From Nitzschia sp. DOCU1 (taxonomy: Eukaryota > Bacillariophyta > Bacillariophyceae > Bacillariales > Bacillariaceae), in NCBI GenBank assembly GCA_951394045.1, contig OX595989.1:1860001-1924000 (forward strand): DNA of 64,000 bases, in the 5' to 3' direction. The notes beneath the pieces were generated by a model. The model was not told the origin of the DNA and ran no database searches. It saw only the letters and a list, made by a program, of their open reading frames with translations. Made by a program: the position numbers and the translations under genes. The stretch's first letter is position 1; every line of letters begins with the position of its first letter. Shown in pieces: positions 31,165-41,526 of the stretch.

Positions 31165-32373
31165 ATGTTTGCTCGAACCCTTCGCCTTTCTGCTCCTCGT
31201 TACGTTCGGTGTGCCCGTTCCTTCTCTGGTGGTTCTGGCGGTGGTGGTGCTGGCGGTGGAGGATTCACTGGAACGGTTCTTTCTGCCGTCGCTTTGGGTG
31301 GCGCAGCTTACGTTTACTATGACGCAGGCCAGGCGAAGGCATCCCTTCAAGCTCAGGTCAATGATCTACAGGTCCAGCTTGCCGGAAAGACCAATAGTGC
31401 CTTTGTTTTTATTAAGCCGCATGCGTGCAAAGGAAAAGAAGGGGCTGTTGAATCTTTAGTCGAAGGGAAGCTCAAGGCAGCAGGAATCCGCATTACCGGA
31501 TCTGGAATTATCACCGCGGAGGAAATCGACAAGAATATGTACATCGACACCCACTACGGTGCAATCGCCAGTAAGGCAGTCAAGCTCAAGCCGTCAGAAC
31601 TTAACGTGCCTGAGAAGGGAAAGGCAGAATTTGAGAAGATGTTTGGAGAGACTTGGGACTCGGCGGTGGCTGGGGGAAAGGTCTTCAATGCGAAGGATGC
31701 TGCCGAGAAGCTTCACTTGAATTCCGAGTCTCTCAACAACGAATGGTCCAAACTCTCCCGTGAGAAAAGATTGATCAAATTTGGAGGCGGCTTTTATTGT
31801 GGAAAAGTGAAGGATGTCTACGTGATCAATGGCTTCTACATGAGGTGAGGGTTTTGCTGACAACCTATATCTGTGTTTTTGACGAATCTAACATTTGTGC
31901 AAAGCATGCGATCGGCGTACACCACCCCTGGTGACAAGATTAAGTACTATCTTGTCCAATGGCCTACTGATGCACTCTCCTGGCAGGAGTTTCGAGGGCA
32001 AGTACTCGGCGCAACTGATCCCTCCGCCGCTCCGAAAGGAAGCATTCGGAGAGAAATCTTGGATAAATACCGTGCATTGGGGCTAAAATCACAACCCAAT
32101 ACTGGGGACAATGGCGTCCATGCCAGTGCATCACCTTTTGAAGCCGCAGCTGAAAGATCGAATTGGGTGGGTGTTGCCGTCGAGTCTGACAGCTTCGGCA
32201 AGGCGCTTTTGGCATCTGGAATTCCCAAAAGCACAATCAAAGAATGGTTTGGAGATGCCCAAGTTAGCGTAGATGGCGAGACTGCGCCAGGAAAGACGAC
32301 TAGTGTTTTTGATACCTTGGAAGACTTGGACGCCGATGAGGTATTGGCCAAAGTTGCCAAGATCACCAAGTAG
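31165..32373 (+). CDS. Nucleoside diphosphate kinase-like protein with organelle presequence and membrane segment
   Basis: NDP kinases move the terminal phosphate between nucleoside triphosphates through a phospho-His. Exons 31165-31844 and 31905-32373 join across a 60 bp intron to give 382 residues. Residues 1-19 (MFARTLRLSAPRYVRCARS) are Arg-rich without acids, like a mitochondrial presequence. A Gly-rich linker and a hydrophobic stretch (about 35-52) follow. The NDPK fold starts at FVFIKPHACKG near residue 72. An insertion-like segment (about 115-205) precedes VINGFYMSMRSAYT. LGATDPSAAPKGSIRREI resembles the PGTIRGD block, and the active-site His is H299 in NGVHASASPFEAAAE. The insertion makes it twice the usual length of about 150. 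Met at 31165 is chosen for the presequence. Confidence 0.82.
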
Positions 32374-32589
32374 AAGGTCAACTCATGGCTCGTCACTTGC
32401 AACACATTTTGCAATGTTCGCACATGGACTACTATGTTATGTATACGTTACCACTGTTGTAATACCGATATGATACACATCCAGAGTAGCGATTTCTTGG
32501 AATAGCAAGGTGATATCCAAGTTGATGTAGTTAGCTACAGTCGAACTAATCATGCGAAAATGGCCCATCCGTCACCCGCCGCCGATGGA

Positions 32590-32597
32590 TGACGTCA
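32590..32597. promoter_or_regulatory. TGACGTCA palindrome upstream of the DGAT2-family gene
   Basis: Perfect TGACGTCA 180 bp before the DGAT2 start codon. It is the second such palindrome seen in the window. Could be a bZIP/CO2-cAMP site, or chance. Confidence 0.3.
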
Positions 32598-33046
32598 ACT
32601 TTTCGGCGATCGGGTCATTCGCAGGGCGCGCATGGAGGATGCGGTGATAGGTACGGTAGAGTGTGATGGTGGTAGTTACAGTATACAGTAGTCGAAAGTT
32701 TTCTCTCCACCGTAAAATCATTTGCAGAACTTTTCTGCTTTTAGATATTCTGGGAGTCTGCCCGGATCCTTCTACCATGAGCAAGGCAACGCCTTCAAAG
32801 GGAAGATTGTTTCTAGGACTCGTTTACTCATCGATCTTCACTTTGGCGTATTTCCTTGCTCCTTCATACGCGTTTTGTGCGCTGGGTGCTTTGATCTTCC
32901 GATGGCCGTCGTTCAATGCGGCGATTCTGTTTGCCTTGCCCAGAATTCCATGCGGAGGGAATTCGGGACAGTGATTTAAACTAGGCGCGTGTGCTCCACC
33001 TCTCTAGTACAGTTTTCACGCGAGCCTAGCGTAGAGGCAAGCGAAA

Positions 33047-35047
33047 ATGACCGACAATGGGACCCATCGGACGATGGATTTGGACGATGCCCCTAACGAT
33101 AGCAGGACTCTAGGTGACACATCTCTCGATGATAACAACGACGACGATCATGTTACGGCCAACGGCACAAACCGGACCAAAAACGATCAAAAACTGACTG
33201 ACTTCAATGTAAAATGGATTGTTCCTCCAACCGACGGACTAGATCAAGGCAAGCACTTGTTGTCTACAGTACTACTCACCCTTCTCGAGCAGTTTCCCAA
33301 GACGGTGACGATTATCGATTCTAATTGCCGCGAATGGACACGTATCGAAGCTGAAGACCATGGAAAGTGGAAGGATGATTTTTTGGCAAATGTTGGACTG
33401 ACGATGCATCGCCTATCACCACGTCGCGGTAAAACAACCACACCACCACGATGGACCAGCATCCTCCTTATTCGCTCTACCACCGGAATATATGAATGGA
33501 AACGGGATGGCGCCTTCCGCGCTGCACTTCGTGATACCCGTATATACTTGCTTGACCACTCCTTCGATCTGAAAGAATGGGACATTGTTGATATTGGATT
33601 TATGAAAGAAATACACGTTCTCCACTTCCCAATCCGACAGTTGAACAACCTGATTGACACGATGCTAGAACCCCCCCTGACAAACCATCCAATGTTTCAA
33701 TTTGTCCCGAAAAAGGTGATAGGCACCAACAAGCAAATGGCCGATGCATATGTGGTCCAGTGCCCCAGAGCAAACGCAGCTGCTGTTGAATCGAGTCTTA
33801 CCACAGGCCAATTCCGCCAACCAGACCGAAATTATTTCGTTCCATTTAAATGGAAACGAACCAAATCCGAGACATTTGACGAATGCATTCGACTACAGCG
33901 ACAGATGTATCAAGAAACGTGGGTGATCAAACTAGAAGGACTTACCGTGCCGATGATGGAAACGATTCAACAACCCATCCGTGAAATGTCCGGCGTGAAA
34001 TGGCTACTCCCAAGCAAGCGTAACCCCTGGGGCGGGGAATGGACAATCCAGGTAGCGAAAAATACGGTGGCGATGACCTTCCAGGATTTGCAAGAAAACT
34101 GGAATGACCTGCTCTCCCAGATTCCTAATGAACTCGTGAAAGCCGCTCCGGCCAACTGGATAAGTCCATGCATCACGTCACGAAGCATCCGCGCTGCTCA
34201 GGACGACGACAACAGCACCGATTCCTATGCCTCGCTCGTCACGGTTGGTTCCGCCTACTCCGTTGCGGAAGCCCAGTCTGCCCCTCCCGCCTCCGCCACC
34301 TCCAGCACCAACCCATCTCGGAAATTGACCTATTCAGCTGTGGTTAACAACGGAAAGACAGCATCCCCTACGTCTACGATTACTCCCGAAATGTCCTCTG
34401 GATGCCCACATCTCCCAGCGGTTACCAATCCCATGGACAAGCAGACTTGGGAACAAGAGCGCAAGAAACTAGTGGATGAGACAACCCTGCAAATTCAACG
34501 ACAACAGGAGCAGTACCAGCAGGACTTGGAGGCCTTGAAGGAAGCAATCGACAACAAGATTGCCAAACAAACAGACCTAGAAGAAAAATTGGCAGATAGC
34601 ATCAATCAAAACATGCATTTGGCCGCCCAGATCCGAGTTCTGATGGCTCAAATGTCAGCGCTGACCCATCTGCCTCCGTCGCTGTCGCCCCTACCTCCAG
34701 CCAATCCCATGGACATTGACGAGCCCGAGTCCTCCTTGCTAGCAGTTCACCGCGGAACTGTCTTACACCGGCTACCCCCGCCGGCCCCCAATCCTTCTGC
34801 AAAACGCGTACGCTCATCTGAGCCCAGCACCGCCGAGCCCACCGCTACTACTACCGTGACCTACCCGATCTTCAATGGACGTGGCCGCGGCCGCGGCCGC
34901 AGCAGCCCCACCTCTCGATCCAACTATCACTCTCCCGCCACTCCCTCTCAGCCTTGGGACTGGCCGCAGAGTCTTGCACAAGGGGCCTCGGCAGCCCGAT
35001 CTTCCGACGACGCTGACGCTTCAGCCAGTAGCGAAAATGAATTATAG
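33047..35047 (+). CDS. LINE ORF1: RNA-binding/chaperone-like protein
   Basis: 666 residues. The first 40 are acidic. The middle (about 50-390) is a globular region without a recognised motif. A Ser/Pro/Thr-rich linker follows. Residues about 470-540 (WEQERKKLVDETTLQIQRQQ onwards) are a coiled coil suited to trimer formation. The C-terminus is Pro-rich with a GRGRGRGRSS basic patch near 620, typical of RNA binding. No CCHC knuckle is present. By analogy with other LINE ORF1 proteins, it would coat element RNA. The stop at 35045 overlaps the ORF2 start by 11 bases. Confidence 0.75.
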   Translation: MTDNGTHRTMDLDDAPNDSRTLGDTSLDDNNDDDHVTANGTNRTKNDQKLTDFNVKWIVPPTDGLDQGKHLLSTVLLTLLEQFPKTVTIIDSNCREWTRIEAEDHGKWKDDFLANVGLTMHRLSPRRGKTTTPPRWTSILLIRSTTGIYEWKRDGAFRAALRDTRIYLLDHSFDLKEWDIVDIGFMKEIHVLHFPIRQLNNLIDTMLEPPLTNHPMFQFVPKKVIGTNKQMADAYVVQCPRANAAAVESSLTTGQFRQPDRNYFVPFKWKRTKSETFDECIRLQRQMYQETWVIKLEGLTVPMMETIQQPIREMSGVKWLLPSKRNPWGGEWTIQVAKNTVAMTFQDLQENWNDLLSQIPNELVKAAPANWISPCITSRSIRAAQDDDNSTDSYASLVTVGSAYSVAEAQSAPPASATSSTNPSRKLTYSAVVNNGKTASPTSTITPEMSSGCPHLPAVTNPMDKQTWEQERKKLVDETTLQIQRQQEQYQQDLEALKEAIDNKIAKQTDLEEKLADSINQNMHLAAQIRVLMAQMSALTHLPPSLSPLPPANPMDIDEPESSLLAVHRGTVLHRLPPPAPNPSAKRVRSSEPSTAEPTATTTVTYPIFNGRGRGRGRSSPTSRSNYHSPATPSQPWDWPQSLAQGASAARSSDDADASASSENEL

Positions 35048-38000
35048 CCAAGATCATTCGCTTTCTTACGGGTTCGATGACTCCTCCCGCCCGACGTCCC
35101 CCACATCCATAGACTACCACCACAACATCCTAGTCAATGCCAACGATTCCTTTGGTGATGAGCTTGATGAAGAGCGGTCCCCTGAGCATCTTCGTATATA
35201 CTTTCAAAATATTAATGGGTTGAAATGGGACAAAAATGGAGGCAATTGGAACCAGATATGCACCATGTCTGGTGCAATCAACGCAGACATCATCGCTTTG
35301 GCCGAACTCAATCACGACACCAATCGTTATGCCGTCCGGAATAAGTTGGAACAAGTCACCAAGAAACATTTTGATATTCATCGCTTTGCCGCCGCGGCAA
35401 GTCCACTCCGCACCCGATCTACGTACAAGCCTGGTGGAACGGCACTGTTGACTACCGGTAGCCTAGTGGGGTTTATAAAACAGACAATGCGGGACAGAAT
35501 GGGTCGATGGACGGCCATGAGATACTCCGGGAAACAAGGCACCAACGTCACGGTCATCTCCGCCTACCAAGTGTGCGAAGGCAAAGTGCGCGCGGGAAGC
35601 ATCACTGCATCAAATCAACAACAAGCCCAGATCACTCTCGAAAGCCTCCGTCAGGAAACCAACAGCCGGGTGGCCCCCAGAAACGCCTTTATCCGTGACC
35701 TGCAATCCTTCATCCTGGAATTACAAGGCAAGGGCGACGATATCATCCTCCTCGGCGACTTTAATGAAGATATGGCATCTGAAACATCCGGTATCGCTCG
35801 CCTGGCCCAGGAATGCCAGCTAGTTGATGTTTTTCAGGAGAAATTTCACTGCAACGAGACCCCCGCAACATTCCAGAAAGGCCCCCGTTGCATTGATTTT
35901 GCTCTGGTGTCACGCCGTGTTTCCCCGCTTGTGAGATTCGCCGGTTACGATCCTTTTGGCTACCGCTTGCCTAGCGACCACCGTGGCTTCTTCCTCGATC
36001 TCGATATGCAGGCCCTGCTTCACTCTGTCCCCACACCACTTTGCCCTTTGTCCCAGCGCGACTTTAATACCCGCCAACCTGGAGTGATTGTCGACTATGT
36101 CCGAGCAAAAGTTAAATATTTGGACGACCACAACTTCTCGGCTCGTCTTCAACAACTACAAGACCTGGTGGCACCTGACCATTTCCTCGCAGAAGCCCTC
36201 GATCGCGACATGACCCGCGCATCTGAACATGCAGCGAAACAATGTGCCAAACGAAAGTCAACGCCTTGGAGCCCGAAATTCGCCGAAGCGTGGGCACACC
36301 TCCATTACTTCAAGATTGCCAAGTCTGCCGCCCTAAACTCAGTGGATTATACTGCAGCTTTAAATAAGCTTCGAACCAAGTGGAAGAATCTTCCGGATGA
36401 CATCCCGACCCGTCTCTCAGCAATTCATTCCGGTTATAAGAAGGCCCAGGCTAAACTTCGCGAAGCCCGGTCCGAAGCACAAGCCTATCGTGACGACTAC
36501 CTCGCAGCGAAATCGGCCCTGTACGCGGCCTTGGGGGACCAAGGAAAACAGTGGGTCGTCGATCGTCTGAAACGAGCCGAAGAAATGAGCCGAGTTCACT
36601 CAAAAATCGAATATCTCCGACGCGACGATACGTCCTCTGGTCTGAGCGAATTGAAAGTCCCAGTGGACCGCACCATCATCGATCCAGACACTATGAAGCG
36701 CCTCCCTGACACTCCCGAATATTGGGAAACAATCCGAGTCCCAGAAGAGATCGAAAGCATGCTGTTAGAAAGAAACCGGCGACATTTCGGGCAAGCTGAA
36801 GGCACGCCATTTACCCTCCCACAAGTCACGGCAGCAGTAAATTACAAAGGCACGGGCATTGCCGCAGAAATGATGCTTGATGGGGAAGCCGAAATCTCCA
36901 ATGCCACCAAAGCAACGAGACTCTTTGTCAACCATCTCCAACGAAAAACAATTGTCGAATTGCCTGCTGAAATCACGGAAGAAGAATTTCTTGGCAAACT
37001 GAAAACTTGGCCGGAGAAAATGTCGACTTCCCCCTCAGGACTCCATCTTGGCCATTATCATGCCGCATGGCGGGACTGTGGACTGGCAGGCGACAACCCA
37101 ATTCGCCAGGAAGTTACGACGGGACAGACATTCCTACGACGCATCCATGTTGCCCTTTTGAACTATTCCTTGAAGTTTGGGTACTCATTCGATCGGTGGA
37201 GCCACGTAGTGAACGTGATGTTGCAGAAGGACCCAGGTAACCCGCGTATTCATCGACTGCGGGTTATCCACTTATACGAAGCAGACTACAACCTGCTACT
37301 GGCAGTCAAATGGCGCCAGGCCATGCATCACGCCGAAGACCACCACCTACTCAATGAGGGCCTTTACGGCAGTCGCTCTGGTCGCTCTGCCCACGACCCC
37401 GTATTCATCGAGGTCCTGCAACACGAGATATACAAGTGGTCGATGAAGTTGGGTATCAACTTTGACCTCGATGCCACCTCTTGCTACGATCGCATCCTTG
37501 CTTGCCTTGCCGCAATCTGCAGTCAACGCGTTGGTATGGCAAAAAGCGTAATCATGGTCAACGCAACAACGCTTGAAGAGGCAAAATTTAAAATCAAGAC
37601 AAGACTGGGCATCAGCGAGGCCTGGTATCAACATTGCCGTATATTTCCCATCCATGGCACGGGTCAAGGTTCTGGGAATTCGCCTCAAATTTGGTGTTTT
37701 GTGTGCAGCGTTCTGTTTGACGCATTTGCAGCCAAGGCTCACGGCGCGACGTTTTGCTCCTACGACCGAACTCGACAACTTCAGCTATTCATGGTGGGCT
37801 TCGTTGACGACTGCTCCCAACGCATCAACGTCTTCGACGCTCACCCACAGCCGTCTGTTCACCACCTAGTCGAGCTGATGACCCGCGATGCTCAACTATG
37901 GAATGATTTGCTTTGGACCTCTGGTGGGGCCCTCGAGCAATCTAAATGCTCGTTCCATTGTGTTGACTTTCGCTGGACGGGAGCCGGGGAGCCGTTCCAT

Positions 38001-40871
38001 CGTCCCAGTAATTTCGCCCCCCCGGTGATACTACGGCATAATGGCATCACAACATCGATCCACCAAATGTCGAATTATCACAGTCACAAGACCCTCGGAT
38101 GTTATGTGAACCCAGCGGGTAGCGCCACCGCCCAATTGAAAGTATTGAAGCGGAAGAACGAGGAGTTTGCTAGGCTACTGGAGTCCAACTACTTTACTCC
38201 ACATGAGGCCCGGACGATGTATTGGTCTATCTATATTCCGTCCATGATGTATCCATTGTCAGTGATCCCCCTTCCCGAATCCGAGTGCGATGCCCTTGAC
38301 AAAAGGTTTATGAAAGCGATCGTTCCACGTTGTGGGTATGGCCGCACGATGCACCGCGCTATCCGGTATGGCCCGTACGCCCTTGGTGGCTCAACATTCA
38401 AACGCTCGTATGTGGAGATGGGAGCCTTACTGTTACAAATGGCGATGAAATTCTTCAACCATCCGGATACTCAACCGGGCACCCAACTATATATCGCTCT
38501 CTCGTGGTTTCAAGCCTTTCTCGGTGTGTCATTTTCAGTCCTCGAATTTCCAACCCGTCCTATCCCACCGTGCGACATGTCCCTTTTCACCGTGCTACAA
38601 CAATTTCTGGCCTCCATCGAAGGAAAAATAATGCTACGAACCCCCCATGTCCCAACAATCCTACGTATTCACGATCAACATTTAATGGACGTGGCTCTGA
38701 GCAACAAGCAGTGGAAGCCTATCCACTTGCGACACATCCAGGCATGTCGCCGGTACCTCCAAGTCCAAACTATCGCCGACGTGACGGACATGGACGGAAC
38801 TCATCTCCGCGGTGTAATGCTCGACCCATCGCGCCCTCCGCAACCCACCGACGTCCGCGTTTCTATGTTCAATCAGCCCAATCCAGATCCCGTCTCGTGG
38901 CAAATATGGAGGTCGTTCCTTCGAACATTTAGCAACATCCGTGGCGAACTTCACGAACCGCTAGGCGATTGGGTCGTCCCACTGGATCAATGCCGCCACT
39001 GGCCTCAGTGGGCCTATAATTCTTCGGAAGATCGTCTATTCCGCCACGTTACCAATGCACGGTACAGACCCCTTCCAAGGGTCTCCAAGCAGCATTTTGA
39101 GTATACCCACACCGGTAGCACTGAAGACATAACCAAGGAATCCCTCCCTATCCGAGTGTCCATCAGGAATGACGACCTCCTTGCCCCGATCTTGGCCAGT
39201 GGACAACGCACTCCCGAGGCGCCTGCTCCAGCGGTCGCTACCTTTGCTGAGTTTGTCTTAGGTCTCCCACAATGGGAACAAGAATTGCTAAGGGAGTGTC
39301 AGCTTCTTCTCTCCCCCCGCGAGATCATGAACTTTCTGAATCAAGACAAGGGTGGGGTCTGTGGTAGCGATGGTTCAGTGAAACTTTTGGCAGCGACATT
39401 TGGCTTCGTCTTGGCTCATTCCGCCACTCGAACACTGTTAGCCAAGGGCCGTGGCCCGGCCCCGGGCGCCAAGCCGAATTCCTTTCGGAGCGAATCTTAC
39501 GGGGTCTTGGCGGTGCTACGGTTTATCATTCGATTAATTGAGTTTACTGCGGTTCCACTCACTGTGGCGCCCATCATCTATCTGGACAATACCAGCGTGG
39601 TCAAGCGATCTAACCGTGCGACGACCCAACGCTACACCGTACCCAACAATTACCTTCTCTCGGAATGGGATGTGATTCAGAGTATAGCTGACTCCAGCCA
39701 CCAGCTCCCATTTCCCTTTGAAATACGATGGGTTAAAGGCCACCAGGACGAACACAAACCACGCAGGAGCCTTCCTTTCCCAGCCCAACTTAACTGCCTG
39801 GCAGATGACGAAGCAACCGCCGCCGCCCAGCACCTGATTGCACCTCCAATTCCGCCGCTCCTACCCCCGGTTCATGCACTCCTCACCCTCGGCGGAGAAT
39901 CCGTGACAAGCAAATTGAAGAAACGAGTCCACTATGCAGCAAACGCCCCCGCCTTATTCGACTATCTGGAGAAGCGATTCAACTGGTCGCCAACAACCCG
40001 CCAAACAATCGATTTCGACATGTTTGCCCAGATCAACAAAGCCTTTCAGGATAAAAGGCCCACTCTAGTCAAGCACTGCCATGCTATCGCCCCTACCGGT
40101 CACATCGCCCACCGAAACAACCAGAGTTACCCACGATGTTGTCCAGTCTGCCCCTGCACCGACGAAACCAACAATCATATCCTCCAATGCCCGGGCCCAT
40201 CTCGAACACAGTGGCGTACCGACACAATCAATGCCATCCAGAAATACCGCCCGCTCCAGTCAGATCCTGCTATCATCCGCCTCCTCTGCTCCGGACTTGA
40301 GTACTTCCACCAGTGCCTCCCCGGTAGTCCAGCTGCTGATTCGATCCATCTTCCTACCAGCTATCGGCAACTCCAAATCGAACAGGATTCCATCGGGTGG
40401 GACCAGGTTTACCGAGGCCGGTGGAGCTCACAATGGGAACTCATGCACAACCAGCACTCGGCAAACCAACCTCCGCACCTCCAACAGTCCGGAAGTAAAT
40501 GGGTCTTGGGTCTTGGGCGTCTGCTCCTCACCCAATGGTTCAAACTCTGGAAGATACGCAACGATGAACGGCACGGAGTCGACGCAGCGACGAGGGAATC
40601 AGCGCGCCTCCAGGTAGTTCAGCATCAACTGGCTGCTCTCTACTCACTCCGCACCAAAGTGTGCCCTTGCGACCGTCACATCTTCCTGGCTACCCCCGAA
40701 ACGCATCTCCAACAATTTCAGGATCTCCAAACAATCGAGGACTGGATCACCCTGTACAGCGAGGTGATCCATGTAAGTGTAGCCCGTGCGAAGGCTCTAC
40801 GGATCGGTAACACCCCTGCCATCGATGAAGCCCTCCGACAATTAACACCTAGCTCGGCCGATGCTTTATAG
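35037..40871 (+). CDS. LINE ORF2: endonuclease, reverse transcriptase, RNase H, zinc knuckle
   Basis: 1944 residues from ATG 35037, which overlaps the ORF1 stop (ATGAATTATAG); this arrangement suits termination-reinitiation. The frame is open 54 codons further upstream, but that part is an Ala/Pro-rich shadow of ORF1. Domains in order: exonuclease-endonuclease-phosphatase fold from about residue 55 (IYFQNINGLKW, AELNHD, LLGDFNED, SDHRGFF). RT follows with HGTGQGSGNSP and FVDDCSQ (near residue 922). RNase H begins with CGSDGSV (D near 1445), with FRSESYG, YLDNTSVV and WVKGHQDE. Finally there is a CCHC-type knuckle in CCPVCPCTDETNNHILQC near residue 1700. All catalytic residues visible are retained. 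Confidence 0.93.
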   Translation: MNYSQDHSLSYGFDDSSRPTSPTSIDYHHNILVNANDSFGDELDEERSPEHLRIYFQNINGLKWDKNGGNWNQICTMSGAINADIIALAELNHDTNRYAVRNKLEQVTKKHFDIHRFAAAASPLRTRSTYKPGGTALLTTGSLVGFIKQTMRDRMGRWTAMRYSGKQGTNVTVISAYQVCEGKVRAGSITASNQQQAQITLESLRQETNSRVAPRNAFIRDLQSFILELQGKGDDIILLGDFNEDMASETSGIARLAQECQLVDVFQEKFHCNETPATFQKGPRCIDFALVSRRVSPLVRFAGYDPFGYRLPSDHRGFFLDLDMQALLHSVPTPLCPLSQRDFNTRQPGVIVDYVRAKVKYLDDHNFSARLQQLQDLVAPDHFLAEALDRDMTRASEHAAKQCAKRKSTPWSPKFAEAWAHLHYFKIAKSAALNSVDYTAALNKLRTKWKNLPDDIPTRLSAIHSGYKKAQAKLREARSEAQAYRDDYLAAKSALYAALGDQGKQWVVDRLKRAEEMSRVHSKIEYLRRDDTSSGLSELKVPVDRTIIDPDTMKRLPDTPEYWETIRVPEEIESMLLERNRRHFGQAEGTPFTLPQVTAAVNYKGTGIAAEMMLDGEAEISNATKATRLFVNHLQRKTIVELPAEITEEEFLGKLKTWPEKMSTSPSGLHLGHYHAAWRDCGLAGDNPIRQEVTTGQTFLRRIHVALLNYSLKFGYSFDRWSHVVNVMLQKDPGNPRIHRLRVIHLYEADYNLLLAVKWRQAMHHAEDHHLLNEGLYGSRSGRSAHDPVFIEVLQHEIYKWSMKLGINFDLDATSCYDRILACLAAICSQRVGMAKSVIMVNATTLEEAKFKIKTRLGISEAWYQHCRIFPIHGTGQGSGNSPQIWCFVCSVLFDAFAAKAHGATFCSYDRTRQLQLFMVGFVDDCSQRINVFDAHPQPSVHHLVELMTRDAQLWNDLLWTSGGALEQSKCSFHCVDFRWTGAGEPFHRPSNFAPPVILRHNGITTSIHQMSNYHSHKTLGCYVNPAGSATAQLKVLKRKNEEFARLLESNYFTPHEARTMYWSIYIPSMMYPLSVIPLPESECDALDKRFMKAIVPRCGYGRTMHRAIRYGPYALGGSTFKRSYVEMGALLLQMAMKFFNHPDTQPGTQLYIALSWFQAFLGVSFSVLEFPTRPIPPCDMSLFTVLQQFLASIEGKIMLRTPHVPTILRIHDQHLMDVALSNKQWKPIHLRHIQACRRYLQVQTIADVTDMDGTHLRGVMLDPSRPPQPTDVRVSMFNQPNPDPVSWQIWRSFLRTFSNIRGELHEPLGDWVVPLDQCRHWPQWAYNSSEDRLFRHVTNARYRPLPRVSKQHFEYTHTGSTEDITKESLPIRVSIRNDDLLAPILASGQRTPEAPAPAVATFAEFVLGLPQWEQELLRECQLLLSPREIMNFLNQDKGGVCGSDGSVKLLAATFGFVLAHSATRTLLAKGRGPAPGAKPNSFRSESYGVLAVLRFIIRLIEFTAVPLTVAPIIYLDNTSVVKRSNRATTQRYTVPNNYLLSEWDVIQSIADSSHQLPFPFEIRWVKGHQDEHKPRRSLPFPAQLNCLADDEATAAAQHLIAPPIPPLLPPVHALLTLGGESVTSKLKKRVHYAANAPALFDYLEKRFNWSPTTRQTIDFDMFAQINKAFQDKRPTLVKHCHAIAPTGHIAHRNNQSYPRCCPVCPCTDETNNHILQCPGPSRTQWRTDTINAIQKYRPLQSDPAIIRLLCSGLEYFHQCLPGSPAADSIHLPTSYRQLQIEQDSIGWDQVYRGRWSSQWELMHNQHSANQPPHLQQSGSKWVLGLGRLLLTQWFKLWKIRNDERHGVDAATRESARLQVVQHQLAALYSLRTKVCPCDRHIFLATPETHLQQFQDLQTIEDWITLYSEVIHVSVARAKALRIGNTPAIDEALRQLTPSSADAL

Positions 40872-41032
40872 CATGGCCGAGATTAATTCCGCGCGGTTCC
40901 TAGAACCGCCCGGGCCGGGTTGGTCGGGACCTACATCCCGTCCGGTCGGATAAAATAGGCTTCTAGTTTTTTTTGTTTGCCTTGCCCATCCTAGTCTCTG
41001 CTGTTGTGCCTCCCCTCGCCTCTCCGTGGTTG

Positions 41033-41489
41033 TGCAGTACACTAGAATACCCCTCTAGATCTAACAAGTAGTTAGAACGTTAGAATGTTGTAACATTGGA
41101 ATGTTAGAATGTTCGAACGATGAGTACACACAATGGCCTACGTGTAGTACCAACATACCTCAGATACATACCTGGCCGACGTCGACTTGGTCGAACGTCT
41201 GTGGACGCACGGACGGACGGGCAAGGCCGGCGCGGCTGACGAGCAATGACGACGACAACGGCGAGCGCGGCGAGCCGTCGACGTCTACTACTGGAATAGA
41301 ACTTCCAACGGTATCTAGCTATGGACCTTGAAGAGATTCGAGAAGCTAGATCGGTGGGAGTTGTATCCAACGCATGTAGGATGCGTTGAGGAAAGACCCT
41401 GGTGGTCTAGGAGCGATAGAATCAGCGATAACTTAGATCTCACAATTATTTCCACTACAACTTTTTCATCGTACTTTCAGCGTAGTGCA
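41033..41489 (+). repeat. 5' LTR of the gypsy element
   Basis: 457 bp, starts TGCAGTACACTAG and ends GTAGTGCA. It carries the element promoter by family rule. The short open frames inside repeat exactly in the other LTR and are not genes. Confidence 0.95.
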
Positions 41490-41526
41490 CAGTGTTAACA
41501 CTCCACGTTACACGCGTGAGCTAAAG

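Larger units (their letters stand above)
32943..40973 (+). mobile_element. Full-length LINE (non-LTR) retrotransposon, I-like clade
   Basis: Inserted in DGAT2 exon 1. The 15 bp target duplication TGTTTGCCTTGCCCA lies at 32928-32942 and 40974-40988. The element has a short 5' region, ORF1 and a large ORF2 with endonuclease, RT and RNase H, and ends in a run of T next to the target copy. Both reading frames are open throughout, so it is likely recent. Presence of an apurinic-type endonuclease together with RNase H points to the I/Ambal-like group; this is family knowledge. Confidence 0.92.

Noticed and set aside
34875..35036. N-terminal extension of LINE ORF2
   Set aside because: The 54 codons are an Ala/Pro-rich out-of-frame reading of ORF1; the ATG at 35037 overlapping the ORF1 stop is a better start.
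41101..41370. Open frames on both strands inside the LTR
   Set aside because: The same frames recur in the 3' LTR at 46248-46517 and have no protein-like composition; they belong to the LTR.
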